64,000 bases of DNA from Sphingomonas sp. (GCF_017304615.1 NZ_JAFKLZ010000001.1:434001-498000); one strand, 5' to 3'. Counted from the first letter of the stretch, positions 8,407-16,365 are shown. Program-made: numbers and translations. Notes: a model not told the origin generated them from the sequence alone.

Positions 8407-9137
8407 TGCCGGGGGAACAGTGGAGCGAGCCGTCGGTCACCGACAATGACCGGCTGCCGTGGCTCGAGACCGCGGGAGACGAGAATGACGGCGCGCCGTC
8501 GCTCGGCCGTGTCGTTGGGCTGGTGCTGGTCGGGCTGGTCGCGCTCGGCGCGGTGCTCGGCGGGATCTACTGGTTCAAGCATCGCTCGACGGCGCCGGGC
8601 GACGGCACGCTGATCGCGGCCCCGGCGGGCGATTACAAGGTCAAGCCCGACGATCCCGGCGGGATGAAGGTGGCGGGCGAGGGCGACGCAGCCGTCGCAG
8701 CCAGCGGCGGGGCGGCCGGCGGCAACGGATCGATCGCGGTCAACAGCCTTCCCGAAGCACCGATCGTTGGCAAGAAGGCCGGGCCCGATACCAAAAGCGG
8801 GGCGGGCGCGTCGACCGCGACCGCCAGCGTCGCCGGCCCCGGCGGCAAGCTGACCGCGCCGCCACCGGGCCGTCCAGTGACGATCCCGAACGGCGGGGGG
8901 GGCGGGGCGCTGGTCCAGCTCGGTTCTTTCCCGAGCGAGGCGAGCGCGAACACCGCCTGGGCGCAAGCGTCGAAGCGGTTCGGCTATCTCGCGGGGCTCG
9001 GCAAGTCGATCGAGAAGGCGGAGGTCAATGGCCGAGTCTTCTACCGTTTAAAGGTCAACGCGGGCAGCGCGGGGGCGGCGCAGGAACTGTGCGGCAAGCT
9101 GAAGGTCGCGGGCGAGGCGTGCATCGTCACGAGCTGA
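8406..9137 (+). CDS. Membrane-anchored SPOR-domain protein
   Basis: The ATG overlaps the argS stop (TGATG); a GTG three bases earlier is an alternative. About 243 residues: a short cytoplasmic N-terminus, one transmembrane helix near residues 33-56 (GRVVGLVLVGLVALGAVLGG), a long Gly/Ala/Pro-rich periplasmic linker, and a C-terminal SPOR domain (VQLGSFPSEASANTAW to the end). This is the DedD/FtsN-like layout: a bitopic protein that binds septal peptidoglycan. The argS-SPOR-nagZ order links it to cell wall genes. No FtsN-specific motif is visible, so a symbol is not given. Confidence 0.87.
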   Translation: MPGEQWSEPSVTDNDRLPWLETAGDENDGAPSLGRVVGLVLVGLVALGAVLGGIYWFKHRSTAPGDGTLIAAPAGDYKVKPDDPGGMKVAGEGDAAVAASGGAAGGNGSIAVNSLPEAPIVGKKAGPDTKSGAGASTATASVAGPGGKLTAPPPGRPVTIPNGGGGGALVQLGSFPSEASANTAWAQASKRFGYLAGLGKSIEKAEVNGRVFYRLKVNAGSAGAAQELCGKLKVAGEACIVTS

Positions 9138-9155
9138 CGACCGGGCGACTTGCAT

Positions 9156-9231
9156 CCGTTTGCCTTGAGGGTGTCGAAGGGCGTGCCAAAACGCACGTGC
9201 TGCGACACGCTCGGCACGAACGGGGTTTTTT
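9156..9231 (+). terminator. Dispersed hairpin repeat followed by six Ts
   Basis: A roughly 70-base interrupted palindrome that contains GTGTCGAAGGGCGTGC and later GGCACGAACGGGG, then TTTTTT at 9226-9231. It belongs to the same family as the repeat at 33126-33190. The U-tract after the stem makes it a plausible intrinsic terminator for the argS-SPOR transcript. Confidence 0.6.
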
Positions 9232-9261
9232 GTTCCGCCGCGCTTACCTAGAGACGGGCGT

Positions 9262-10263
9262 ATGAAGCCCGTCATCTACGGCCTGTCCGGCCTTGCGCTC
9301 ACCGCCGACGAACGCGCGTTCTACCGGGATGCCGATCCGTGCGGCTACATCCTGTTCAGGCGCAACATCGCCGACCGCGCGCAACTCCGCGCGCTGACCG
9401 ATTCGCTGCGTGACCTGTCGGGCCGTGCCGACGTACCGATCCTGATCGACCAGGAAGGCGGGCGGGTGCAGCGGATGGGGCCGCCCGAATGGCCCGATTT
9501 CCCCGCCGGTCCGGCGTTCGATGCGCTGTACGAGGTAGCACCGGTCTCCGCGATCGAAGCGGCGCGCGCGCACGCCCAGGCCACCGCGCTGATGCTGGCG
9601 GAGGTCGGGATCAACGTCGATTGCTGGCCCCTGCTCGACGTCAACCAGCCCCACACGACCGAGGCGATTTCGATCCGTGCGCTGGGCAGCGAGCCGATGC
9701 GCGTCGCCGCGATGGGCCGCGCGATCCTGGAGGGGCTGCGCGCGGGCGGCGTGGTCGGCGTGGTCAAGCATATGCCCGGGCATGGCCGCGCGAAGGTGGA
9801 CAGCCACCATCTACTGCCGACGGTCACGGCATCCGAGGCCGAACTCGACATCGACATCGAGCCGTTCCGCAGCCTCGCCGATGCGCCGATGGGGATGACA
9901 AGTCACATCGTGTTTGAAGTGTGGGACAAGGAGCGCCCCGCGACGCTGTCGCCGATCGTCGTCGATCAGGTGATCCGCGGCAAGATCGGCTTCGACGGGC
10001 TGCTGATGACCGACGACATCGACATGAAGGCGTTGTCGGGCACGGCGGGGGAGAAAGCCGCGGGGGCGATCGCGGCCGGATGCGACCTGGTGCTCGATTG
10101 CTGGGGGCGGATGGAGGAGATGGCGGAGATTGCCGGGCTGCTGGACGATATGCCGGCCACTTCGCTGGCGCGGCTGGAGCGGGCGATGGCGACGATCGCG
10201 GCGCCGGAAGGGGATTTTGGCGAGTTGATTGCCAAAAGGGATGAGCTGCTGGCGTTGGTTTGA
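9262..10263 (+). CDS. nagZ: Beta-N-acetylhexosaminidase (glycoside hydrolase family 3)
   Basis: 333 residues, the usual NagZ length, with a single GH3 TIM barrel and no second domain. The signature KHMPGHG (residues 169-175) contributes the catalytic His-containing loop, and LLMTDDIDM holds the nucleophile Asp (about residue 251). The early IDQEGGRVQR block binds substrate. NagZ removes GlcNAc from muropeptides in the cytoplasm during cell wall recycling. It follows two SPOR/cell wall genes and precedes scpA; a repeat pair separates it from scpA. Confidence 0.94.
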   Translation: MKPVIYGLSGLALTADERAFYRDADPCGYILFRRNIADRAQLRALTDSLRDLSGRADVPILIDQEGGRVQRMGPPEWPDFPAGPAFDALYEVAPVSAIEAARAHAQATALMLAEVGINVDCWPLLDVNQPHTTEAISIRALGSEPMRVAAMGRAILEGLRAGGVVGVVKHMPGHGRAKVDSHHLLPTVTASEAELDIDIEPFRSLADAPMGMTSHIVFEVWDKERPATLSPIVVDQVIRGKIGFDGLLMTDDIDMKALSGTAGEKAAGAIAAGCDLVLDCWGRMEEMAEIAGLLDDMPATSLARLERAMATIAAPEGDFGELIAKRDELLALV

Positions 10264-10271
10264 CCTCCCAC

Positions 10272-10359
10272 CGTCATGCCGGGCTTGATCCGGCATCCGC
10301 TCATCCGCAGGCTATGTCCTTTGGGGCGCGGCGGACCCCGGCACAAGGCCGGGGTGACG
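10272..10359. repeat. Inverted pair of REP-like palindromes
   Basis: Two 26-base copies, 10272-10297 (begins CGTCATGCCGGGC) and 10334-10359 (ends GCCGGGGTGACG), in opposite orientation with 36 bases between. Each is itself palindromic, so the pair can fold into a large cruciform, like a BIME of enterobacteria. They lie between nagZ and scpA and may also limit read-through. Confidence 0.8.
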
Positions 10360-10417
10360 AACAGCTTTTTGGCGCCGCTCAGGTGACAATCGCGTAGCAC
10401 TCCGCTTACATCCGCCA

Positions 10418-11161
10418 ATGGACTCCGGCCCCGACACGCTGACGCTCGACATCGACGGATGGGAAGGGCCGCTCGACCTGTTGCTCGCGCTGGCGCGGTC
10501 GCAGAAGGTCGATCTCAAGCAGATTTCGATCCTGGCGCTGGTCGAGCAATATCTGGCCTATGTCGAACAGGCGCGTGCGCTGAAGCTGGAAGTCGCGGCC
10601 GATTACCTCGTGATGGCGGCGTGGCTCGCGTATTTGAAGTCCGCGTTGTTGCTGCCCCGCGACCCTGAGGTCGAACCCAGCCCCGAGGAACTCGCGCTGC
10701 GGCTCCAGATGCGGCTCGAACGCCTGAACGCGATGCGCGATGCGGGCGCGCGGTTGCTGGCGCGCGACCGGCTGGGCCGCGACGTGTTCCGCCGCGCCGA
10801 GCCCGAAGGGCTGCGCACCGTGCGCAAGGCGCAGTGGCAGGCCGAAATCTACGACCTGATCGCAGCGTACGGCCAGATCAACGCGCGCAATCGCCCGGTC
10901 TTCCACGTCGTCCATGATCGTCCGGTGATGACGCTCGACGCGGCACTCGAGCGCGTGTCGCGGCTGCTGGGCGTGCAGATGGAGTGGGCCACGATCGAGA
11001 GTTTCCTGCCGGATTCGCTCGACGGGGCGTTCCGCAAGTCGGCGCTGGCGTCGAGCTTCGTCGCCGCGCTCGAACTGGCGCGGATGGGCAAGGCCGAACT
11101 GCGCCAGCAATCGCCGTTCGCGCCGCTCTACCTCAAGGCGCCGGAAAGCGCCGGGGCATGA
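10418..11161 (+). CDS. scpA: Segregation and condensation protein A
   Basis: 247 residues. The N-terminal WEGPLDLLLALARSQKVD block is the SMC-binding hallmark of ScpA kleisins, followed by helical KLEVAADYLVMAAWLAYLKS. ScpA bridges the SMC heads and, with ScpB, forms the condensin that compacts and segregates the chromosome. The start ATG lies after the repeat pair. It overlaps scpB by 4 bases (ATGA), so translation is coupled. Confidence 0.95.
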   Translation: MDSGPDTLTLDIDGWEGPLDLLLALARSQKVDLKQISILALVEQYLAYVEQARALKLEVAADYLVMAAWLAYLKSALLLPRDPEVEPSPEELALRLQMRLERLNAMRDAGARLLARDRLGRDVFRRAEPEGLRTVRKAQWQAEIYDLIAAYGQINARNRPVFHVVHDRPVMTLDAALERVSRLLGVQMEWATIESFLPDSLDGAFRKSALASSFVAALELARMGKAELRQQSPFAPLYLKAPESAGA

Positions 11162-11760
11162 TCGCGCCCGACGACCTGACGCGCGCGGTCGAGGCGGTGC
11201 TGTTCGCCGCCGACGAGCCGCTGACGGTCGAAATGATCCGTGCGCATGTCGGCGAGGAGGCGGACGTGCGCGGCGCGCTGGAGGGGCTGGCGGAACACTA
11301 TGCCGGGCGCGGGATCGAACTCGTCCGTCGCGGCGAGCGCTGGCATTTCCAGACCGCCGGCGACCTTGCGCACTTGCTGCGCCGTGACCGCGAGGAAGCG
11401 CGCAAATTGAGCCGCGCGGCGATCGAGACGCTGGCGATCATCGCCTATCACGAGCCGGTGACGCGCGCCGAGATCGAGGCGATCCGCGGGGTCCAGATCT
11501 CCAAGGGCACGCTCGATGTGCTGATGGAAGCGGGCTGGGCGCGCCCCGCCGGGCGGAGGGAAACGCCCGGCCGGCCGTTGCAGTTCGCGACGACCGCGGA
11601 ATTCCTGACGCATTTCGGTCTCGCCAGCCGCCGCGACCTGCCGGGGATCGACGATTTGCGCGCCGCCGGGCTGCTCGATCCGATCGATCTGGCGATGGCG
11701 GAAATGGCGATCGGCGAAGATGCCGAGGATGAGGTGGCAAATGCCGCCGAAGAGGATTAA
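11158..11760 (+). CDS. scpB: Segregation and condensation protein B
   Basis: 200 residues from the ATG that overlaps the scpA stop (ATGA); a longer in-frame reading reaches back into scpA and is not used. It contains the two winged-helix domains of ScpB: VEAVLFAADEPLTVEMI in the first and the conserved ALAIIAYHEPVTR-like block (TLAIIAYHEPVTRAEIEAIR) plus GRRETPGRPLQF in the second. It binds ScpA as a dimer within the SMC complex. An acidic tail ends the protein. Confidence 0.95.
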   Translation: MIAPDDLTRAVEAVLFAADEPLTVEMIRAHVGEEADVRGALEGLAEHYAGRGIELVRRGERWHFQTAGDLAHLLRRDREEARKLSRAAIETLAIIAYHEPVTRAEIEAIRGVQISKGTLDVLMEAGWARPAGRRETPGRPLQFATTAEFLTHFGLASRRDLPGIDDLRAAGLLDPIDLAMAEMAIGEDAEDEVANAAEED

Positions 11761-11787
11761 GTGGCGTTCATCGCCTGAGGAGATTGA

Positions 11788-12018
11788 ATGATGGGTAGCT
11801 TCAGCCTGGTGCATTGGCTGATTTTGGGCGTCGTGCTCGTCCTGGTGCTGGGCGGCGGCCGCTTTTCGAGCATGATGGGCGACGTCGCCAAGGGCATCAA
11901 GCAGTTCAAGAAGGGCATGGCCGAGGACGACGACACGCCGCCGAACCGGATCGAGGCCAAGCGCCCCGACCCCGTGATCGACCCCGCCGCCGAGCGCGCC
12001 CGCGACGCCGAGCGTTAA
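11788..12018 (+). CDS. tatA: Sec-independent translocase subunit TatA
   Basis: 76 residues: an N-terminal transmembrane helix (about 6-24, HWLILGVVLVLVLGGGRFS), a hinge, an amphipathic helix with GIKQFKKGMAED, then a charged tail. This is the TatA layout; TatA oligomers form the size-variable passage for folded Tat substrates. First gene of tatABC, placed 27 bases after scpB, so it may be cotranscribed with scpAB. Confidence 0.93.
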   Translation: MMGSFSLVHWLILGVVLVLVLGGGRFSSMMGDVAKGIKQFKKGMAEDDDTPPNRIEAKRPDPVIDPAAERARDAER

Positions 12019-12039
12019 TTCCGGACGAAAGGTCCGGCC

Positions 12040-12525
12040 GTGATCTTCGATATTGCCCCCGCCGAATTGCTGGTGCTGGGCGCGGTGGCGCTGGTCGTCA
12101 TTCCGCCCAAGGATCTGCCGCGCGCGATGCGCTTCGCCGGGCAATGGATCGGCCGCGCGCGCGGCATGGCGCGCCAGTTCCGCTCGGGCTTTGACGACAT
12201 GATCCGCGAGGCCGAATTCGCCGAGATGGAAAAGAAGTGGAAGGCGGAGAATGACCGCATCATGCGCGAATTCCCGGCGACTCCCGACCAGGCGATGCTG
12301 ATGGCCCCGGTGCCGCCGGACGATCCCGCGCCCGAAAGCGAGGATGCGCTGGCGATGACGGTCGAGATGCCCGTGGTCGCGCCCGAGCCTGCACCCGCGC
12401 CGAAGCGCAAGCCGCCGGCCAAGCCGCGCGCCGCCGCCACAAAGAAGCCGGCGGTAAAGAGGCCCGCCGCGGCCACAAAGAAGCCGGCGGCGAAAAAACC
12501 CGCCGCCAAACGCGCGAAACCGTGA
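12040..12525 (+). CDS. tatB: Sec-independent translocase subunit TatB
   Basis: 161 residues from a GTG start. The N-terminus MIFDIAPAELLVLGAVALVV is the TatB membrane helix with the conserved Glu at position 9, followed by the PKDLPRAMR segment and a long amphipathic region that contacts TatC and signal peptides. The last 45 residues are a Lys/Pro/Ala repeat tail (KKPAAKKPAAKR type), common in sphingomonad TatB but of unknown use. Only 21 bases separate it from tatA and 4 from tatC. Confidence 0.93.
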   Translation: MIFDIAPAELLVLGAVALVVIPPKDLPRAMRFAGQWIGRARGMARQFRSGFDDMIREAEFAEMEKKWKAENDRIMREFPATPDQAMLMAPVPPDDPAPESEDALAMTVEMPVVAPEPAPAPKRKPPAKPRAAATKKPAVKRPAAATKKPAAKKPAAKRAKP

Positions 12526-12529
12526 CGCG

Positions 12530-13312
12530 ATGAGCGACGAGGACGACATCGACGCCAGCCGCGCGCCTTTGCTCGATCACCTGATCGAGCTGCGCAAGCG
12601 ATTGCTGATCAGCATGGTGACGCTGGCGGTGCTGTTCTGCATCTGCCTCTATTTCGCGGAACCGATCTTCGGATTCCTGATCAGGCCGCTGGCGGCGGCT
12701 GGCGAAAAGAAGGTCTATTATACCGAATTGTTCGAAGCGTTCTTCGTCCAGCTCAAAGTCGCGTTCTTCGCCGCGACGGTCCTGTCGTTCCCGGTGGTCG
12801 CCAACCAATTGTGGCAGTTCGTCGCGCCGGGGCTGTACCGCAAGGAAAAGCGTGCGCTGTTGCCGTTCCTGTTCGCGACGCCGATCCTGTTCACGGCGGG
12901 ATGCGCGATGGCCTATTACGTCGCGATCCCCGCCGCGGTGCATTTCCTGCTCGGCTATCAGGTCAAGGTCGGCGACGTGCAGCAGGAGGCGTTGCCGCGC
13001 GTCGGGAATTACCTGACGTTCGTGATGCAGTTCCTGTTCGGGTTCGGAGTATCGTTCCTGCTGCCGATCCTGATGATGCTGCTCGAACGCGCGGGCATCG
13101 TCACGCTTCAGCAGCTCGCGCGAGCGTGGCGCTACGCCATCGTCGGGTGCTTCGCGATCGCGCTGGTGCTGGCGCCGCCCGATGCAGGATCGATGGTGAT
13201 GCTGGCGATGCCGCTGGTGGGACTCTACTTCCTGACGCTGGGCGCGATCTGGCTGACGCACCGCCGGCAGGCACGGACGCAGGCAGCAGAAGAAGCGGAA
13301 GAACTCGCCTGA
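12530..13312 (+). CDS. tatC: Sec-independent translocase subunit TatC
   Basis: 260 residues with six predicted membrane segments. The N-terminal PLLDHLIELRKRL motif is the conserved cytosolic signal-peptide binding region of TatC, and FEAFFVQLKVAFF and the ALLPFLFATPILFTAG block follow. TatC recognises the twin-arginine signal, and the DUF1501 protein in this window is a likely client. End of the tat operon; no plus-strand U-tract follows, the hairpin beyond belongs to a minus-strand RNA. Confidence 0.95.
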   Translation: MSDEDDIDASRAPLLDHLIELRKRLLISMVTLAVLFCICLYFAEPIFGFLIRPLAAAGEKKVYYTELFEAFFVQLKVAFFAATVLSFPVVANQLWQFVAPGLYRKEKRALLPFLFATPILFTAGCAMAYYVAIPAAVHFLLGYQVKVGDVQQEALPRVGNYLTFVMQFLFGFGVSFLLPILMMLLERAGIVTLQQLARAWRYAIVGCFAIALVLAPPDAGSMVMLAMPLVGLYFLTLGAIWLTHRRQARTQAAEEAEELA

Positions 13313-13316
13313 CCCC

Positions 13317-13370
13317 AAAAAAATTTAGACCCGGCAGCGTCACCGGGGGGGAGGGGTGGACGCTGCCGGG
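13317..13370 (-). terminator. Intrinsic terminator of the small RNA
   Basis: A 12-bp perfect GC-rich stem, 17-base loop, then a 7-T run (13323 to 13317) on the minus strand. On the plus strand no T-run follows, so it is directional towards tatC and serves the minus-strand transcript. Confidence 0.75.
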
Positions 13371-13418
13371 CCTATGTCGTGGATAGCGAGAGCGGGGGGC
13401 ATAAGGTCGCTATCCGAA
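13317..13418 (-). ncRNA. Candidate EcfG-controlled small RNA, GsrN-like
   Basis: On the minus strand, about 7 bases after a consensus EcfG promoter, the sequence can fold into two tandem hairpins. The first has arms GGATAGCGA / TCGCTATCC (13415-13407 and 13389-13381) with a 17-base loop containing CCCCCC. The second has 12-bp arms CCCGGCAGCGTC / GACGCTGCCGGG (13370-13359 and 13341-13330) with a 17-base loop containing CCCCTCCCCCCC, and is followed by TCTAAATTTTTTT. C-rich loops of this kind can pair with G-rich ribosome-binding sites. The plan (stress sigma promoter, C-rich 5' hairpin, terminator hairpin) matches Caulobacter GsrN, an EcfG/SigT-dependent sRNA. No ORF with a start signal occupies the region. 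Exact ends are estimates. Confidence 0.72.
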
Positions 13419-13424
13419 TATTAG

Positions 13425-13449
13425 AACGCGCTTTGCCCGGATCGGTTCC
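13425..13449 (-). promoter_or_regulatory. Consensus EcfG promoter
   Basis: Minus strand reads GGAAC (13449-13445), a 16-base spacer, then CGTT (13428-13425), an exact match to the alphaproteobacterial EcfG consensus GGAAC-N16/17-CGTT. It points away from phyP, 52 bases past the phyP stop, and towards the candidate small RNA. Confidence 0.8.
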
Positions 13450-13501
13450 ATTCAAAAGCGATTTTTCGGGATTTTTCGGAAATAAATTTTCCCGTTGTTT
13501 T

Positions 13502-15085
13502 TCAGTCTTTTCCTGTGACCGGGACGGCTATTTCGTAGCACCCGGTGAGCGGATCGTGGTGCAGCGGCGCGCGCAACTGGCGCGACAGCCCTTCCATCAC
13601 GCGCCCGTAGCGTCGAGCGAGCGCCGATTGGAGCGCGTCGCCGTCGGCCAGAGCCGGAGAGCTGACGCGCAGGATCGCGGTGCCCGGCGTATCGGCCGCA
13701 CGTACCGAAAGCGTAAGCTGAGCGCTCGGCGAAATGCCGATGGCGAGTTCGATGATCTCGGTCAGCAGGAACGCGATCGCGATCGCGTTGTCCTGGCTGA
13801 CTAGGAAGGGTTCGATCTCCAGTAGGATCGCGAGCTTCGATCCCTCCGGGCTCGTGGCGCGGATGTTGGACGCGAGTTCCCCGATCACCGCGCGCAGGCT
13901 GAGGCCGCGATTATCCTCCATCTCCGCGAAATGGTGGCGATGCACCACCGCCAGCGCATCGACGCGGCGCTGGATCGACGCATAAGCGCGCGCCGCTTCC
14001 TCCGCCTGCGCGCCGCGCGAATGGAGATTGATGAGGCTGGAGATGACTTGCAGGTTGTTCTTGACACGGTGATGCACCTCGCGAGTCAGCTTGGTCTGGC
14101 GCACCAGTCCTTCGGCAAGGCCCGCCTCGTGCAGGATCAGCGTGCGGCTGAGCGACCCGAACGTCTCGCCAAGTTCGCGAATTTCCTGGGCCGGAAGCAA
14201 GCGCACATCGGCCGATTCGATCGCCTGGCCGGGGCGATAGGCGGCAACACGCGCGCGCAGCATCCTGAGCGGCCGGATCAGCAGCCGGTCGACCACGAAC
14301 CACGCGATGCTCGCCGCCGCCAGCCACATCAGCAACGGCACCAGCATGGCGATCGCGATCGGCGAGGTGATCAGGTTGCGCCGCATGCTGACCGACAGCG
14401 TCAGGTCGCCGACGCTGAGCGCGGTGTTGATCACCTGGCGGTTGTCGAGCGGTCCGCCCTGGTTGGGCGCGCCGAGCGCAAGTTCCTGGCCGTCCGCGCT
14501 CCGGATCGATTCCGCATAGTTGATGCCCGTTGCTGTCGGCTTGGCGACGCCGGCGAGAAAGGCGGTCGGGAAGAAAGCGCTGCCTCTCAAATCACCACCG
14601 GCGGCGACGATCGCCAGCACCACGCCTTTTCCGGGCACCAGTCGCGCCGCGGGCCCGCCGCCTACCGTCGCGTCAGGGGCGGGAAAGGGCGGAGTGCCGC
14701 CACATAGAGTCCGCCCGGCGCGGTCGATGATCGAAAAGCTGGCCCCGGCTGCGGTCTGTTGCGCGAACACGCCCCGAGCGCGCGCGCAGCTGGGCGCGTC
14801 GGCATGGTCGGCGGCGAGCGCGTTCATCGCGGTGGTCAGCGCGGCCATATCGCCGGCCAGTTCGATCGCCAGGTTGCGCGAGCTTTCCTTCGCGGCGACG
14901 CGGAGTTGCGACTGCGCCTCCACACTCGCCTGCCGTGTAGTGCTGAGCGTCGCGAGGATTGCGATCAGTGCAAACGGCAGCAATGCCGCCAGCAGGATCA
15001 GGAAAATCTTCGCGCCGGTTTGTAACTGGCCGAGCCGAGCGCCGATTCTGGTCCGCGAGCGCTCACCGGCGGCGATGCGGTCCAC
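13502..15085 (-). CDS. phyP: PhyP-type sensor histidine kinase of the general stress response
   Basis: 527 residues from a GTG start three bases after the nepR stop. Two membrane helices (about 26-48 and 241-265) flank a periplasmic sensor region, followed by a HAMP-like stretch. The HisKA_2 phosphorylation block REVHHRVKNNLQVISSL carries His338/His339. The C-terminal ATPase region is degenerate: the N-box position reads LLTEIIELAIG instead of an asparagine-containing box and no DxGxG is visible. In Sphingomonas Fr1, PhyP is the negative regulator of PhyR encoded in this locus and is thought to dephosphorylate it; position and sequence fit. The missing ATP-binding residues favour phosphatase over kinase activity. 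Confidence 0.82.
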   Translation of the reverse strand: MDRIAAGERSRTRIGARLGQLQTGAKIFLILLAALLPFALIAILATLSTTRQASVEAQSQLRVAAKESSRNLAIELAGDMAALTTAMNALAADHADAPSCARARGVFAQQTAAGASFSIIDRAGRTLCGGTPPFPAPDATVGGGPAARLVPGKGVVLAIVAAGGDLRGSAFFPTAFLAGVAKPTATGINYAESIRSADGQELALGAPNQGGPLDNRQVINTALSVGDLTLSVSMRRNLITSPIAIAMLVPLLMWLAAASIAWFVVDRLLIRPLRMLRARVAAYRPGQAIESADVRLLPAQEIRELGETFGSLSRTLILHEAGLAEGLVRQTKLTREVHHRVKNNLQVISSLINLHSRGAQAEEAARAYASIQRRVDALAVVHRHHFAEMEDNRGLSLRAVIGELASNIRATSPEGSKLAILLEIEPFLVSQDNAIAIAFLLTEIIELAIGISPSAQLTLSVRAADTPGTAILRVSSPALADGDALQSALARRYGRVMEGLSRQLRAPLHHDPLTGCYEIAVPVTGKD

Positions 15086-15088
15086 CGG

Positions 15089-15259
15089 CTATCCGAGCTT
15101 ACGGAGAAGATCGAGCATCTCGTCAGGCACAGGCTCGCTGATCGCGTCATGGTACACCGTGCGCAGCGCGGTCCCCATCGCCTCGTCCTTCATCTTCCTG
15201 CTCTTGTCGCCATCGCTGCCGGGTTTCCCGCCTTTTGATGACCGCCGATCAGGCAACAT
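15089..15259 (-). CDS. nepR: Anti-sigma factor NepR
   Basis: A 56-residue frame between phyP and phyR. The C-terminal half, ALRTVYHDAISEPVPDEM followed by LDLLRKLG, is the canonical NepR helix pair with the EPVPD turn, and the basic N-terminus is the usual disordered part. NepR holds EcfG inactive; phosphorylated PhyR mimics the sigma factor and pulls NepR away. GGGGGTGA precedes the ATG. It is followed after 3 bases by the phyP GTG, so nepR-phyP is an operon, divergent from phyR. Confidence 0.92.
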   Translation of the reverse strand: MLPDRRSSKGGKPGSDGDKSRKMKDEAMGTALRTVYHDAISEPVPDEMLDLLRKLG

Positions 15260-15347
15260 TCACCCCCATCAATCACGCCGGCGCTACCGGACTAAAGCTG
15301 ACATGCGCAACGACACGGCGCTTCATACGCACCGTTATCGCGAATGA

Positions 15348-15372
15348 AACCAAAAACGCGCTCGATTGTTCC
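15348..15372 (-). promoter_or_regulatory. Near-consensus EcfG promoter for nepR-phyP
   Basis: Minus strand GGAAC (15372-15368), 16-base spacer, GGTT (15351-15348); one mismatch to CGTT in the -10 element. It lies about 90 bases upstream of the nepR start and would give the EcfG autoregulation usual for this locus. Confidence 0.45.
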
Positions 15373-15456
15373 ACTAGCGAACAGAAAAATGTCATTTGCG
15401 CAAACTCGGCCGTGCTCGCACAAGGGCGCCGCCATTCTGGGGAGATAAAGTACACC

Positions 15457-16263
15457 ATGTCGCTCGGTCAGCAACTCGCGCCTCACCTGCCTTTCCTGCG
15501 CCGCTACGGACGCGCGTTGACCGGTAGCCAGGAACATGGCGACCGCTATGTTCGCGCCACGCTGGAGGCGATCGTCGCCGCGCCGGAGGAGTTCCCGCGC
15601 GACGTCGAACCGCGGCTCGGCCTGTACCGCACGTTCCAGGTGATCTGGCGCGCGACCAACGCCGATGACGAACCTGCGCTTGGCGGCGACGACCTCTCCA
15701 TCGACGGGCGCGAGGCGATCGCCAATGCACGGCTGGCGCGGATGGCGCCGCTGTCGCGTCAGGCGCTGCTATTGACCGCTATGGAGGGCTTTACGCCAGA
15801 GGATGCCGGGTATTTGATCGATCACGACGCCGACGAGGTCGAGGCGCTGGTGGCTGAGGCGCTCGCCGAGATCGAGAAGCAGACCCGCGCGCGCGTTCTG
15901 ATCATCGAGGACGAGCCGATCATCGCGATGGACATAGAGACGATCGTGCGCGACCTGGGCCACGAGGTAACGGGTGTCGCGGTGACTCGCGACGAAGCGG
16001 TGGCGGCGGCGATGGCGGACCGGCCGGGGCTGGTGCTCGCCGACATCCAGCTTGCCGACGACAGTTCGGGGATCGATGCGGTCAAGGACATCCTGGCCGA
16101 GTTCCAGGTTCCGGTGATATTCATCACCGCCTTCCCCGAGCGCTTGCTGACTGGCGAGCGGCCCGAGCCGACCTTCCTGATCACCAAGCCGTTCCAGCGT
16201 TCGACCGTGAAGGCGGCGATCAGCCAGGCGCTGTTCTTCGACGACAGCACGATTCCGGCCTGA
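15457..16263 (+). CDS. phyR: Anti-anti-sigma response regulator PhyR
   Basis: 268 residues from ATG 15457 (MSLGQQLAPHLPFLRRYGRAL), preceded by GGGGAG at some distance; upstream in-frame starts give non-conserved sequence. Residues 1-140 are the sigma-factor-like domain that captures NepR, and 146-262 the receiver domain: acidic pocket E151-D152, phosphoacceptor D196 in LADIQL, and K244 in ITKPF. The IFITAFPERLLTGERPEP block is the signature of this receiver subfamily. Phosphorylation opens the protein so that it can sequester NepR and free EcfG. Divergent from nepR-phyP. Confidence 0.96.
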   Translation: MSLGQQLAPHLPFLRRYGRALTGSQEHGDRYVRATLEAIVAAPEEFPRDVEPRLGLYRTFQVIWRATNADDEPALGGDDLSIDGREAIANARLARMAPLSRQALLLTAMEGFTPEDAGYLIDHDADEVEALVAEALAEIEKQTRARVLIIEDEPIIAMDIETIVRDLGHEVTGVAVTRDEAVAAAMADRPGLVLADIQLADDSSGIDAVKDILAEFQVPVIFITAFPERLLTGERPEPTFLITKPFQRSTVKAAISQALFFDDSTIPA

Positions 16264-16365
16264 TGGACGGCTCGGAGTGAGCGATTTGGGGATCAAATTG
16301 CCGCGTGATCGCGTAAAAGTTCCATCGGTTTCGGAGCCAAAACGGAATTGGTGCGTTCGACGGCC

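Noticed and set aside
12380..12520. Tandem repeat in the 3' part of tatB as a mobile or CRISPR-like repeat
   Set aside because: The repetition is codon-level Lys/Pro/Ala coding (KKPAAKKP), not a dispersed or spacer-containing array.
15348..15428. An EcfG promoter on the plus strand for phyR
   Set aside because: No GGAAC with a correctly spaced CGTT reads towards phyR; the only near match points to nepR.
15235..15456. A 74-residue N-terminal extension of PhyR
   Set aside because: The extension overlaps nepR on the other strand, has no conserved sequence, and the PhyR family begins at the ATG at 15457.
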